Positions 55,540 to 63,460 of a stretch of DNA of 64,000 nucleotides are shown piece after piece. How positions within the stretch are numbered: the first letter of the stretch is position 1; each line of letters starts with the position of its first letter. The position numbers and the translations under genes were made by a program. Origin of the DNA: Gluconobacter wancherniae NBRC 103581 (lineage in GTDB: Bacteria; Pseudomonadota; Alphaproteobacteria; Acetobacterales; Acetobacteraceae); contig NZ_BJUZ01000002.1 of assembly GCF_007988885.1 (NCBI RefSeq), positions 714,535-778,534 on the forward strand. Direction: 5' to 3'. Under the pieces are notes generated by a model. The model made no database searches. It was not told the DNA's origin and saw only the letters and a list, made by a program, of their open reading frames with translations.

Positions 55540-56106
55540 TCAGTCCTTGGCGCGCTCGACGTAGGATGCGTCGTCCGTGCGGACAACGATGCGCTCGCCG
55601 GCTTCGATGAAGGGCGGAACCAGTGTCTTCACGCCGTTGGAAAGTACTGCTGGCTTGTAGGAAGAGCTTGCCGTCTGGCCTTTGACGACCGGGTCGGCTT
55701 CCGTGATTTCGAGGGTGACATGTGGTGGAAGTGTTACGCCTACGGCATCACCTTCAACAAGCTTTACGCTCAACTGCATGTTGTCTTGCAGGAACGGAAG
55801 CTGGTCGCCAAGGATTTCCTTGTTGAGGATTGTCTGCTCGAAGGTTTCCGGATCCATGAGGACGATATTATCGCCATCCATGTAGGAATACGTGAAGTCC
55901 TTGTCTTCCGTGATCAGGCGCTCCACGGAATCAGCTGTGCGCCAGCGCTCGTTGGTCTTGTTACCCGTCTTAAGGTCGCGCATTTCAACTTGAATGAAAG
56001 CGCCGCCCTTGCCGGGGGTGATGATCTGCTGCTTGAGAACGGTCCAGCGGCGACCATCGTGTTCGATAACCTGGCCGGCCCGGATAAGGTTGGCTTGTTG
56101 TTTCAT
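55540..56106 (-). CDS. efp: Elongation factor P
   Basis: EF-P relieves ribosome stalling at proline runs. The 188-residue protein has three beta domains. The lysine modified by EpmA/EpmB is Lys33, in 'IITPGKGGAF', and the gene window also holds epmA and epmB, so the modification pathway is present. It starts with ATG at 56106. suhB follows 4 bases downstream. Several proline-rich exported proteins nearby, including the OmpA-like protein with its poly-Pro linker, are likely EF-P clients. Confidence 0.97.
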   Translation of the reverse strand: MKQQANLIRAGQVIEHDGRRWTVLKQQIITPGKGGAFIQVEMRDLKTGNKTNERWRTADSVERLITEDKDFTYSYMDGDNIVLMDPETFEQTILNKEILGDQLPFLQDNMQLSVKLVEGDAVGVTLPPHVTLEITEADPVVKGQTASSSYKPAVLSNGVKTLVPPFIEAGERIVVRTDDASYVERAKD

Positions 56107-56316
56107 GTCAGTTCCTGACCCTGAAGAAATGCGTTTTTCTGGTGTCCTTGGGGGCTTCTAGCGCCGCAGGGGGGCTGTCGGCAAGGTGGAAGCATGTTTC
56201 CACCGCATCTAAAGCTCCGCAAAGCGTGATAGCAGGAGTGCTTGGTAATTCTGAACGGCCGGTCCAGTCTTTGAGTTATGTTGCATTAATGCTGATGCAG
56301 TTTGGAGAAGCTGGCC

Positions 56317-56637
56317 ATGTATGACATGAAAAATCTCTCGCATTTTGGGCAGATGGGAAAAGAAGCGCCCTCAGGCATGGACGCATTCTGGCAGTTTGAT
56401 AAAGCTGCTTTTGCCCCAGGTGCAGTCGATGCTCTGACGAAGCAGCTTGCGGCAGTAGCTGTCGCCCTTACAACACAGTGCCCTTACTGCATTGAGCTCC
56501 ACGCAAAGGCTGCGCGGGATGCCGGCGCTACGGATGCTCAGCTTTCTGAAATTGCCCTCGTGGCAGCCGCAATACGTGCAGGTGGTGCGGTTACACATGC
56601 GACGCATATGTTTGGCAAAGGCGAGGATGGAAAGTGA
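56317..56637 (+). CDS. AhpD-like carboxymuconolactone decarboxylase family protein
   Basis: The 106-residue product has the AhpD-type active-site pattern 'CPYCIELHAKAA': two redox cysteines, then Glu and His two and four residues on. The usual role of relatives is peroxide reduction or a thiol-based defence, but some act on other substrates. A GGAG lies 9 bases before the ATG at 56317. It is a lone plus-strand gene between efp and epmB. The 111 bases after it are A/T-rich with no gene. Confidence 0.82.
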   Translation: MYDMKNLSHFGQMGKEAPSGMDAFWQFDKAAFAPGAVDALTKQLAAVAVALTTQCPYCIELHAKAARDAGATDAQLSEIALVAAAIRAGGAVTHATHMFGKGEDGK

Positions 56638-56748
56638 ATTTCAAAAACTCAAAGAAATATCAACATTTTCAAAATAACAGTAGAGCATAGAGAGTAATTA
56701 TTTAATTAAGGAATTGTGTATTTCGCGAATTTACTCCGTTCTAACCCA

Positions 56749-57795
56749 TCATGTGAAACTATACTTTTCCAAGCTTGGAGAAAGAACCTTTCCTGGCTCT
56801 TCCGGGAGTAGATAGTCTGGCCCCAAAGGCACTTTTCCTTTTCCTCCTGGAATGTCGAGGACATAGGTTGGCCATGCCAGGCCGGTCATTTTTCCGCGTA
56901 GGGACGCTAGAAGTGCGCGGCCTTCTTCCACGGGAACATGGAAATGTGCGGTCCCGGGAGCTGCATCCAGGTGGTGCAGATAATATGGTTTTACTCGTGC
57001 ACGAACGAGACTTCGAAGCAGGTCTTCAAGAGCTTCACGCGTATCATTTACGCCGCGTAGAAGTACAGATTGTGACAGAACCGGAATGGCCTGAGCCAGG
57101 ATCAGGCGGATTGCCGCCACGGCTGCGGGTGTCAGTTCCCGGGCATGATTAATATGGGCGACCACCCACATCGCGCGATCAGTCTCCATGGCTTCTAGCA
57201 GTTCCGGGGTAATGCGCTCGGGGGAGGCCACAGGTACGCGTGAGTGAATGCGGATTGTCTCCACATGCGGCATTGCGGAGAGGCTTCGGATAATATGCGC
57301 GAGTCTTCGGGGGGCCAGCATCAAAGGGTCTCCTCCCGTCAGAATGACCTCCCGTATTGCCGGGTGTGTCCGAAGCCAGTCCAGTGCGCGCTCCAAAGCC
57401 GCATCATCCAGCAGTCCTCCGCCGGGCCCCACGTGCTCGCGCCGGAAACAGAAGCGGCAGTATAAGGGGCACACGAGTAGAGGTTTGAGCAGCGCGCGAT
57501 CTTCGTACCTGTGAACAATCCCGGGTACGGGCGAGAGTGCGTCGTCGCCAATCGGATCGGTCAATTCATGGGGGAGGGCGGTGGCCTCGCGGATGTCAGG
57601 GATGACCTGCCGTCCTATCGGATCATCGGGGTGTTCGATGAGTGCCTGAAAGGCTGGTGGAATAGCAGTTGCGTACAGGGTTGCGACCTTTTCGAGATCT
57701 GCGCGATCTGCCTCCGATGCCAATCCTGCCTGAATGAGATCTTCAGGCGTGCGGAGTGCTGTCTTTGGGCGAAGTGTCTTGACCATGTCTTGCAT
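56749..57795 (-). CDS. epmB: EF-P (R)-beta-lysine synthesis enzyme EpmB
   Basis: EpmB is a radical-SAM enzyme related to lysine 2,3-aminomutase that converts (S)-alpha-lysine to (R)-beta-lysine for EF-P modification. The Fe-S motif CxxxCxxC reads 'CPLYCRFC', and the later 'KPYYLHHLDAAPG' block fits the family. At 348 residues it matches EpmB more than the larger catabolic mutases. It is divergent from epmA, leaving 51 bases for both promoters. The neighbouring epmA and efp strongly support the role. Confidence 0.93.
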   Translation of the reverse strand: MQDMVKTLRPKTALRTPEDLIQAGLASEADRADLEKVATLYATAIPPAFQALIEHPDDPIGRQVIPDIREATALPHELTDPIGDDALSPVPGIVHRYEDRALLKPLLVCPLYCRFCFRREHVGPGGGLLDDAALERALDWLRTHPAIREVILTGGDPLMLAPRRLAHIIRSLSAMPHVETIRIHSRVPVASPERITPELLEAMETDRAMWVVAHINHARELTPAAVAAIRLILAQAIPVLSQSVLLRGVNDTREALEDLLRSLVRARVKPYYLHHLDAAPGTAHFHVPVEEGRALLASLRGKMTGLAWPTYVLDIPGGKGKVPLGPDYLLPEEPGKVLSPSLEKYSFT

Positions 57796-57846
57796 CTGGT
57801 GGCTCTAGCGAAGCCAACCTGCTTCTTGCAACAGGAACTGCCTCTA

Positions 57847-58842
57847 ATGTCATTTTCTTCTTCAGATTCATCCCAGATTGCGGATCGACTGCCTCTATTG
57901 CGCCGTCGCGCAGAGCTGCTGAAAGCTACCCGAGCATTTTTTGATGCGCGTGGTTATCTCGAAGTTGAAACGCCCTACGCTGTGCCCGTCCCAGGGGAAG
58001 AGGTCCACCTGCGATGCTTTCGTACGGAAATCGAGCATCCGGATGGGCGTCGCGAGGCCAGGTTTCTTCATACCAGCCCGGAATTCGCGATGAAGCGTAT
58101 CGTGGCGGGTATCGGTTTGCCTGTGTTTCAGTTGGCGCGGGTGTGGCGCAATGCGGAGTTCAGCAGCACGCATGTCCCCGAATTCACGATGCTGGAATGG
58201 TATCGGCCGTCTGCAGATCTTTCGGCGCTTATGGATGAAACCGAGAGCTTTGTAAGAGCCTTACTGCCCCCCGTGGTATCGCGTGATGATCGGGAAATCA
58301 GTCTCGTTGCGCCATTTGAGCGTTTGACGATGCAGGCGGCTTTCGAGCGATATGTTGGTGCAGATCTGCTCGGTACTGCGGGTGATGTTGCAGCGCTTGC
58401 CGCTCAGGCAGGGATTACGCCGCGGCATGACGAAACGTGGGAAGATTTGTTTTTCCGGCTGCTGCTTGAGCGTGTTGAGCCGTTCATCGGGCGTGAGCGT
58501 CCCACTTTCCTGACGCATTGGCCTGCAGAACAGGCCGCTCTGGCGCGCAAGGACCCTCATGATTCGCGGGCTGCCCTTCGTTTTGAGCTTTATATAGGCG
58601 GGTTGGAGCTTGCGAATGCCTTCGAGGAACTCACGGATCCGATCGAGCAGCGGGCGCGGTTTGAAACGGATCGTATCCGTCGTCTTCAAATTGCACCAGA
58701 TCAGAACTGGCCTCTGGACGAAGCGTTCCTTGAAGCGCTTCCTGATCTGCCGCCATGTTCCGGCATAGCATTGGGTTTTGACAGGCTGGTACTTCTTGCA
58801 ACAAGGGCGCCAAGGATCAGCGACATTCTATGGCTGGGTTGA
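57847..58842 (+). CDS. epmA: EF-P lysine ligase EpmA
   Basis: EpmA (GenX/PoxA) attaches (R)-beta-lysine to the EF-P lysine. It is a short class II lysyl-tRNA synthetase paralogue without the anticodon domain. Motif 2 is around 'ARVWRNAEFSSTHVPEFTML' and motif 3 around 'CSGIALGFDRLVLL'. The ATG at 57847 gives 331 residues; the longer frame from 57511 overlaps epmB antisense and is not supported. Divergent epmB and nearby efp complete the pathway in one neighbourhood. Confidence 0.94.
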   Translation: MSFSSSDSSQIADRLPLLRRRAELLKATRAFFDARGYLEVETPYAVPVPGEEVHLRCFRTEIEHPDGRREARFLHTSPEFAMKRIVAGIGLPVFQLARVWRNAEFSSTHVPEFTMLEWYRPSADLSALMDETESFVRALLPPVVSRDDREISLVAPFERLTMQAAFERYVGADLLGTAGDVAALAAQAGITPRHDETWEDLFFRLLLERVEPFIGRERPTFLTHWPAEQAALARKDPHDSRAALRFELYIGGLELANAFEELTDPIEQRARFETDRIRRLQIAPDQNWPLDEAFLEALPDLPPCSGIALGFDRLVLLATRAPRISDILWLG

Positions 58843-58945
58843 AGTTTTAATAACTTGCAGGAGTTTTAATCCTGAATACATCTCCAATCCGTTAGAATGA
58901 TGAACCAGAGAGTGCGGAACGTTCGCCGCCAACAGGAGCAGATAG

Positions 58946-59377
58946 ATGAGAACAGTAAGAACAGTGTCCCTCGCAGCCCTGCTGGCGTTATCCGCCTGTG
59001 CAGTACCAACCTTGCAACAGCGCAAGGTACTGGACTCGATGGTCGGTAAATCTGAGGTCGATGTATTGCGCCAGTTTGGTGTGCCGACGCGTAATTATCA
59101 GGCTTCGGGCCATGAGTTCCTCGCCTATATCGACAACCAGACCCAGTATTCGCCCGGTGGCGGAATGGGTGGTTGGGGATGGGGTTGGGGCGGCGGTGGC
59201 TGGGGTGGCGGCTGGGGCGGCGGCTTTGGCGGGCCATGGGGCGGCGGGTTCGGCGGACCATGGGGTGGCGGGTTCGGTGGTTATCCGTCCACATATTATA
59301 ACACCTCCTGCCAGACGACGTTCGAAATCGTGGGTGGTCAGGTTGTTGGATGGACAATGCGCGGAGACGGGTGCTGA
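58946..59377 (+). CDS. Gly/Trp-rich lipoprotein
   Basis: The 143-residue product has a lipoprotein signal (Cys in 'LALSAC'), then a short SmpA/OmlA-like segment ('LDSMVGKSEVDVLRQFG'). Residues ~70-115 are a low-complexity glycine/tryptophan run made of GWG, GGW and repeated GGPWGGGFGG units. The C-terminus holds two Cys ('TSCQTTF', 'RGDGC'). The Gly/Trp stretch has short tandem DNA repeats and may vary in length between strains. The role is unknown; SmpA-like domains help outer-membrane assembly elsewhere. Confidence 0.68.
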   Translation: MRTVRTVSLAALLALSACAVPTLQQRKVLDSMVGKSEVDVLRQFGVPTRNYQASGHEFLAYIDNQTQYSPGGGMGGWGWGWGGGGWGGGWGGGFGGPWGGGFGGPWGGGFGGYPSTYYNTSCQTTFEIVGGQVVGWTMRGDGC

Positions 59378-59433
59378 GTTTTCATTTGTCGGGTATGGTG
59401 CCATCTCCCGTTTTCAGAGTGGTATGACCCGAC

Positions 59434-60150
59434 ATGAATTTGCGAATCGGCTTCTCCCAGTTCTCTCGCTCAGGTCGCTCCGAAGCTATCGGGAGTTTGC
59501 TGGTTATGCTTTTGTTGGGAGGGTGCCATGGAGTGCCCGCCCCGCAGGACATTTTTCAGGTCCGGCCATCGTCGAATGCAACGATACTGCCCGAAGAAAG
59601 TATCGGACGGCAGTTTCACGAGCCTAAAGACGGAACGCCAAGCAGTGTTGTTGCATACCACACCACCCCTACACCCTCTTACCCGGATCGCTCTTTAAGC
59701 GAGAATCTGTCAGGGTCTCTTGAGGTTGCAGATTACGTTGCCTCGCTTAGGGCTACGGGCCTGTTCCCACGGTTGGCAGAGAGTGGGCCATATACTGTGT
59801 TTGCAATACCCAACCTTCCGCTGGAGCATTACGCCGCTCGGTGGCAGGGTGGTCTTCAGGCGGAGCAGAATCTGCCTGCTATCAAGAGGTTGCTAAAATA
59901 CACGATCGTTTCAGGGTTATGGGATGACCGTACCATTCGTAGGGCTGTTGCTCGCCATAAGGGGCAGGGAATTGGCCTCAAAACGCTCGCAGGCGACGTG
60001 CTGAGTGTTCACGTCGATACCACTACGAATGAGCTTGTGTTGAATAATCAGACTGGAGAGACCAATCGACTTTGGCTGGTGAATGTGCCGCAGTCGAATG
60101 GTGTTTTATACTTTACTCAAGGCGTTCTGCCGCCGGCAGCAGTGCGCTAG
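59434..60150 (+). CDS. Fasciclin-domain lipoprotein
   Basis: This 238-residue protein has a lipoprotein-type signal (Cys in 'LLLGGC'), an unstructured Thr/Pro/Ser-rich region (about 45-90) and a fasciclin-like domain ('LRATGLFPRLAESGPYTVFAIP' onward to 'LLKYTIVSG' and 'NGVLYFTQGVL'). Fasciclin proteins often act in adhesion or surface display. The expected family pattern is partly diverged. It follows the Gly/Trp-rich lipoprotein on the same strand and may share its transcript. Its end lies 6 bases from the convergent ThiE-like gene. Confidence 0.75.
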   Translation: MNLRIGFSQFSRSGRSEAIGSLLVMLLLGGCHGVPAPQDIFQVRPSSNATILPEESIGRQFHEPKDGTPSSVVAYHTTPTPSYPDRSLSENLSGSLEVADYVASLRATGLFPRLAESGPYTVFAIPNLPLEHYAARWQGGLQAEQNLPAIKRLLKYTIVSGLWDDRTIRRAVARHKGQGIGLKTLAGDVLSVHVDTTTNELVLNNQTGETNRLWLVNVPQSNGVLYFTQGVLPPAAVR

Positions 60151-60156
60151 ATCGGA

Positions 60157-60720
60157 TCAGGAGCGCACAACATCGAGCACTGCGTTCAGGCGGAGTGTGT
60201 CGGTATGGTCCAGAGTCAGTGGTATCGCGAGAAAGTCTGCACCGGCTTTTTGTGATGCCAGCGCAATTTCTGCGTTAGTGACGCCTTCAACGACGGCGGG
60301 AAGCTCCATGACGCTTGCCCACCAGGTGACAGTCTCGAGCTGATCTGCGTCAAAGGACACATAATCCGCGCCCTTTTCTCCGGCCTGCATCGCCTGATCC
60401 CGGGTTTCGCATTTGCAGCCAAGCTGAACGTCATCTCCGATGATCCGCCGGGCGCTGCTCAGGGCGTCGATATCGGTCAGGTGAACGCCATCGATATTGC
60501 CGGATATAAATTCGCTGAGGTTCACGGTCTGATCGATAGACACCAGCACAGCCACGTCGTTGTTCTGTGCAACACGAACAATCTCCGTGGTCTTTCCAAA
60601 ACGATATGGAATGCGAAGTGCCGTGACCTCCGGGTGTCGCAGCAGATCAGGCAATATGGCGATAGCCTGATTTGGTTCGAATTCCTGAGGCAAAACGAGA
60701 TAAAGATCACATGGTGTCAT
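60157..60720 (-). CDS. ThiE-like thiamine phosphate synthase family protein, divergent
   Basis: This 187-residue protein has the TIM-barrel pattern of ThiE: an N-terminal 'LYLVLP', a middle 'IDGVHLTDID' (in place of the usual DGVHLGQED) and 'GADYVSFDAD', then 'VVEGVTNAEIALASQKAGAD'. True ThiE has a more complete phosphate-binding loop near the C-terminus; here 'GADFLAIPLTL' is weaker. It may be a paralogue rather than the main enzyme. The ATG at 60720 is preferred over 60729. It is paired with an unknown gene upstream on the same strand. Confidence 0.6.
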   Translation of the reverse strand: MTPCDLYLVLPQEFEPNQAIAILPDLLRHPEVTALRIPYRFGKTTEIVRVAQNNDVAVLVSIDQTVNLSEFISGNIDGVHLTDIDALSSARRIIGDDVQLGCKCETRDQAMQAGEKGADYVSFDADQLETVTWWASVMELPAVVEGVTNAEIALASQKAGADFLAIPLTLDHTDTLRLNAVLDVVRS

Positions 60721-60741
60721 GTTGATCAATTTCGCAGATTG

Positions 60742-61143
60742 TCAGCCAGTCTGCCAGCAATAGCCTTCAAGGGACTGAATTTTTTTCAGAACATATGGCG
60801 AGAACGGCATCCTACCCGGAATGAAGGTTGAATTTCCAAGAGGTTGCGTCAGAATTTGGGGGTGGGATGAACTGCTTGGTGTAGACGCGGCATTGCGGCA
60901 GATGACCCAGCCTATACCGTTATTTAGTGCCTGTATGGCGCATGCCATGGAAGAACCGCAGTCCAGGATCGAAAGTTCAGTCTGAAGATTCAGTGTTCTC
61001 ACCCACCATGGAACGCCAAATGCAATCCCTGCTCCTTGGGGTGAAACTGCGATGAATGCTTGTCCGTTTCGGATATCACTTATCGCATTGAAGGCTTTGC
61101 GGGACGAGACTTCGATCATAGGGTAGGGTGAAAAGTCTGGCAT
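60742..61143 (-). CDS. Hypothetical protein upstream of the ThiE-like gene
   Basis: I do not recognise this 133-residue product. From the ATG at 61143 it runs 'MPDFSPYPMIEVSSRKAF', has a hydrophobic 'AFIAVSPQGAGIAFGVPWW' and a conserved-looking 'LSILDCGSSMACAIQALNNG', then a Ser/Pro loop. The same frame stays open upstream to 61686, but that part overlaps zapA antisense and is low-complexity, so I excluded it. It lies 21 bases before the ThiE-like gene and is divergent from the coiled-coil gene at 61233. Confidence 0.5.
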   Translation of the reverse strand: MPDFSPYPMIEVSSRKAFNAISDIRNGQAFIAVSPQGAGIAFGVPWWVRTLNLQTELSILDCGSSMACAIQALNNGIGWVICRNAASTPSSSSHPQILTQPLGNSTFIPGRMPFSPYVLKKIQSLEGYCWQTG

Positions 61144-61232
61144 GCTTGACGTGTGGTTTCCATCGGGGCTGTGTACCGTAAGAACATATGATAGCGTGTC
61201 GTAAAAATGGCAGTTAGCGGAAAGAGAGTGTT

Positions 61233-61448
61233 TTGAGCGAGCAGAAGGTATCTTCTCAGGAAAACATCCCTGTCGACCGCCTTGAAGAAGCATTGACCAG
61301 AATAGCCTTTGCGCTGGACCGTCAGGCTCAGAATCGAGAGTTGGAGCGCCAGAAAGCCGCAGAAGGACCAGATCTTCAGGCCTTGGCGGCGAACCTGGAC
61401 GCGATGTGCGTACGGATCCGTAATATCGTTGGGCGCGAAGGAGAATAA
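61233..61448 (+). CDS. Small coiled-coil protein upstream of zapA
   Basis: The 71-residue product is a single alpha-helical coiled coil with heptad-like leucines and many Glu/Gln/Arg residues ('LEEALTRIAFALDRQAQN'). It starts with TTG at 61233, with AAAGAGAG upstream. It is 3 bases from zapA and is probably co-transcribed with it. Small coiled-coil proteins at this spot recur in Alphaproteobacteria, but no function is established. It could assist ZapA in division. Confidence 0.6.
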   Translation: MSEQKVSSQENIPVDRLEEALTRIAFALDRQAQNRELERQKAAEGPDLQALAANLDAMCVRIRNIVGREGE

Positions 61449-61451
61449 GCC

Positions 61452-61793
61452 ATGGGACAAGTCTCCGTTCGTGTGAATGGTTACGTTTATAATGTGGGAT
61501 GCCAGGATGGCGAGGAAGGACATCTTCACGCCATGGCACATGAAATCGAAAAGCGCGTCGAGCGTATTCGTACTCTGGGTGGCTCCACCACAGAGGGGCG
61601 TACCCTGTTGCTTGCTGCTCTGCTGATGGCGGATGAGATCCATGACCTGACGGCGCAGCGGATGCCGTCGGGCGCTGCTGAAACAATCGCGGAAGCTGAC
61701 AGGATCGTTGCCGAGAACAAAAGGGCCAGAAGCCGCCTGTTGCTGGCGGTGGAGAGGGCAGAAGGGCTTGCGGATCTTCTGGAGCACGGATGA
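61452..61793 (+). CDS. zapA: Cell division protein ZapA
   Basis: ZapA binds and bundles FtsZ filaments at the division ring. The 113-residue protein shows the N-terminal 'SVRVNGYVYNVGCQDGEE' strand pattern and 'AHEIEKRVERIRTLGG', then a C-terminal coiled coil. This fits ZapA of Alphaproteobacteria. It follows the small coiled-coil gene by 3 bases. The 6S RNA and the 5-formyl-THF cyclo-ligase gene come next, the widespread zapA-ssrS-fau order. Confidence 0.87.
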   Translation: MGQVSVRVNGYVYNVGCQDGEEGHLHAMAHEIEKRVERIRTLGGSTTEGRTLLLAALLMADEIHDLTAQRMPSGAAETIAEADRIVAENKRARSRLLLAVERAEGLADLLEHG

Positions 61794-61809
61794 TTTTATT
61801 AATCTCCCA

Positions 61810-61838
61810 TTGAACCTTGCTCTGCCTGCCTTCATATA
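61810..61838 (+). promoter_or_regulatory. Sigma-70-type promoter of the 6S RNA
   Basis: TTGAAC (61810-61815) and CATATA (61833-61838) are separated by 17 bases, a good -35/-10 spacing. The predicted start at about 61845 is the left arm of the RNA's closing stem. Confidence 0.68.
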
Positions 61839-61844
61839 GGTGAG

Positions 61845-62000
61845 GGAGCTGCCTGGTTAGTCAGGCAAATCAACCTCTGGGCCGATAAGCACTTTCCATA
61901 GGGAACTGGCTCTGTCGTGACCCTGGTCATGTTAACCGGTGCCCACCTGCTCACGCAGGTCCGGGAGGGCTGAAAAGACCAACGGCTTTGGCGGCTCCAC
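61845..62000 (+). ncRNA. ssrS: 6S RNA
   Basis: 6S RNA binds sigma-70 RNA polymerase in stationary phase and mimics an open promoter. It is called from three lines of evidence: the zapA-ssrS-fau gene order conserved across Proteobacteria; a good promoter just upstream; and a closing stem GGAGCTGCC (61845-61853) with GGCGGCTCC (61990-61998). Inside are hairpins GCCTG-CAGGC (near 61851-61865) and ACCTGC-GCAGGT (near 61944-61960), flanking a central region. The exact 3' end is uncertain and it overlaps the next gene's start by some bases. Confidence 0.78.
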
Positions 62001-62566
62001 TTCTTTCTAGTTCTGATCAACAGAAAAAAGCGCTACGTGCTCAGTTGAGAGCCTCGCGGCCCGTTTTATCGCCAGACGCGCTTAAAGCTCTGACGGACCG
62101 TCTGTTTAACGAAATTATCAGAAATGAAGTTCAGCGGGTTGGCGCCGTTTGGCCGATGCCGGGAGAAGTAGACTTACGGCCGCTTTGTGCTCGCCTTTGT
62201 CATGCAGGATTTCATGTCTCGTTACCGGAGACGCCACCGAAGGGCAGCCCCCTGGTCTTCAGGCAATGGAATCCTGGGAGCGTGTTGCAGGCTGGGCGTT
62301 ACGGAACATTCCATCCGCAGGCACCAGAAGAAATACCTGAATTGCTGCTTGTTCCGTTTCTCGCATTTGACCGCCGCGGGGTGCGTCTGGGATATGGAGG
62401 TGGATACTATGATCGGACGCTCGAACGTTTGCGTGTTCCGGCAATAGGTTTCGGCGTCGCTGCTCAGGAGCGTTCAAGTCTGCCTACCGGGCCTCATGAT
62501 GTCTTGCTGCCCTGCATCGTGACTGAGCGAGAAACGATCCATACCCCTGTTTTTCAGAAAGGCTGA
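61988..62566 (+). CDS. 5-formyltetrahydrofolate cyclo-ligase
   Basis: This enzyme turns 5-formyl-THF into 5,10-methenyl-THF with ATP. The 192-residue protein has the family pattern 'KALRAQLRASRPVLS', 'LLLVPFLAFDRRGVRLGYGGG' and 'YYDRTL'. The start is uncertain: the only early in-frame start is TTG at 61988, which overlaps the 3' arm of the 6S RNA, so translation may need RNA processing. Position after zapA and 6S RNA is the usual fau (ygfA) context. Confidence 0.87.
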   Translation: MAAPLLSSSDQQKKALRAQLRASRPVLSPDALKALTDRLFNEIIRNEVQRVGAVWPMPGEVDLRPLCARLCHAGFHVSLPETPPKGSPLVFRQWNPGSVLQAGRYGTFHPQAPEEIPELLLVPFLAFDRRGVRLGYGGGYYDRTLERLRVPAIGFGVAAQERSSLPTGPHDVLLPCIVTERETIHTPVFQKG

Positions 62567-62569
62567 ATT

Positions 62570-63385
62570 TTGAGGATACTTTTCCTGGGCGATATTATTG
62601 GTCGCAGTGGGCGAGAGGCAATTGTCGCTGGTTTAAAAGACTGGCGGTCCAGGCTGGCTCTCGATCTCGTCGTGGTTAACGGTGAGAACGCCTCGCACGG
62701 CTATGGGCTATCTCCTGCGATTGCACAGGATCTTTTTGACGCTGGTGTTGATGTCATCACGCTGGGCAATCATGCTTGGGACCGTCGGGACATGATTGGC
62801 CATATCGATCAAACGCCCCGGATTATTAGGCCTATTAATTATCCACCGGGAACGCCGGGGCAGGGAAGCTATATTGTTGAAGTCTCCCGTGGGCGCCGTG
62901 CGCTCGTGGTGAACGTGATGGGCCGTATCTTTATGGATCCGTTGGATGATCCTTTCAGATGTGTGAACGATCTCCTCTCGCGTCATCGTCTTGGAATGAC
63001 TGTTCAGGCTGTGGTCGTAGATATTCACGCGGAAGCAACAAGCGAGAAGATGGCCTTCGGGCATGTGCTGGACGGACGTGCCTCACTCGTTATCGGAACA
63101 CACACGCATGTTCCTACGGCGGATCACCGAATTCTGGCAGGTGGAACGGCGTATCAGACCGATGCAGGAATGTGTGGAGACTATGACAGTGTAATTGGAA
63201 TGGGAAAAAGCGCATCCATTCACAAGTTTGTCCGGAAAATGCCAGGTGATCGCCCGCAACCTGCGGAAGGCGTCGCAAGCATTTGTGGTCTGATGGTCGA
63301 GACAGATGACACGACAGGCCTCGCTACAAAGGTTGCCCCATTCCGGCAAGGTGGACTGCTAGCTTCTAACTGGCCGGACTTCTGA
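62570..63385 (+). CDS. YmdB-family metallophosphoesterase
   Basis: This 271-residue metallophosphoesterase of the TIGR00282/YmdB type shows the di-metal motifs 'FLGDIIGRSGRE', 'VVNGENASHG', 'TLGNHAWD' and 'VIGTHTHVPTADHRI'. Relatives can hydrolyse cyclic nucleotides and affect biofilm and sporulation genes in Gram-positives; in Gram-negatives the role is less known. It starts with TTG at 62570, just 3 bases past the previous stop, with a purine-rich stretch upstream. It may be co-transcribed with the cyclo-ligase. Confidence 0.88.
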   Translation: MRILFLGDIIGRSGREAIVAGLKDWRSRLALDLVVVNGENASHGYGLSPAIAQDLFDAGVDVITLGNHAWDRRDMIGHIDQTPRIIRPINYPPGTPGQGSYIVEVSRGRRALVVNVMGRIFMDPLDDPFRCVNDLLSRHRLGMTVQAVVVDIHAEATSEKMAFGHVLDGRASLVIGTHTHVPTADHRILAGGTAYQTDAGMCGDYDSVIGMGKSASIHKFVRKMPGDRPQPAEGVASICGLMVETDDTTGLATKVAPFRQGGLLASNWPDF

Positions 63386-63460
63386 GAAGGATTGTTTCCC
63401 GAATATTAATATTTCTCTGTCATTTCAGTTTCAAGGCATTCCAGAAGAGGTGACAGAGTT

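Noticed and set aside
61144..61686. Upstream in-frame extension of the unknown gene at 60742
   Set aside because: It runs antisense through zapA and the coiled-coil gene and is of low-complexity composition, so only the part from 61143 is kept.
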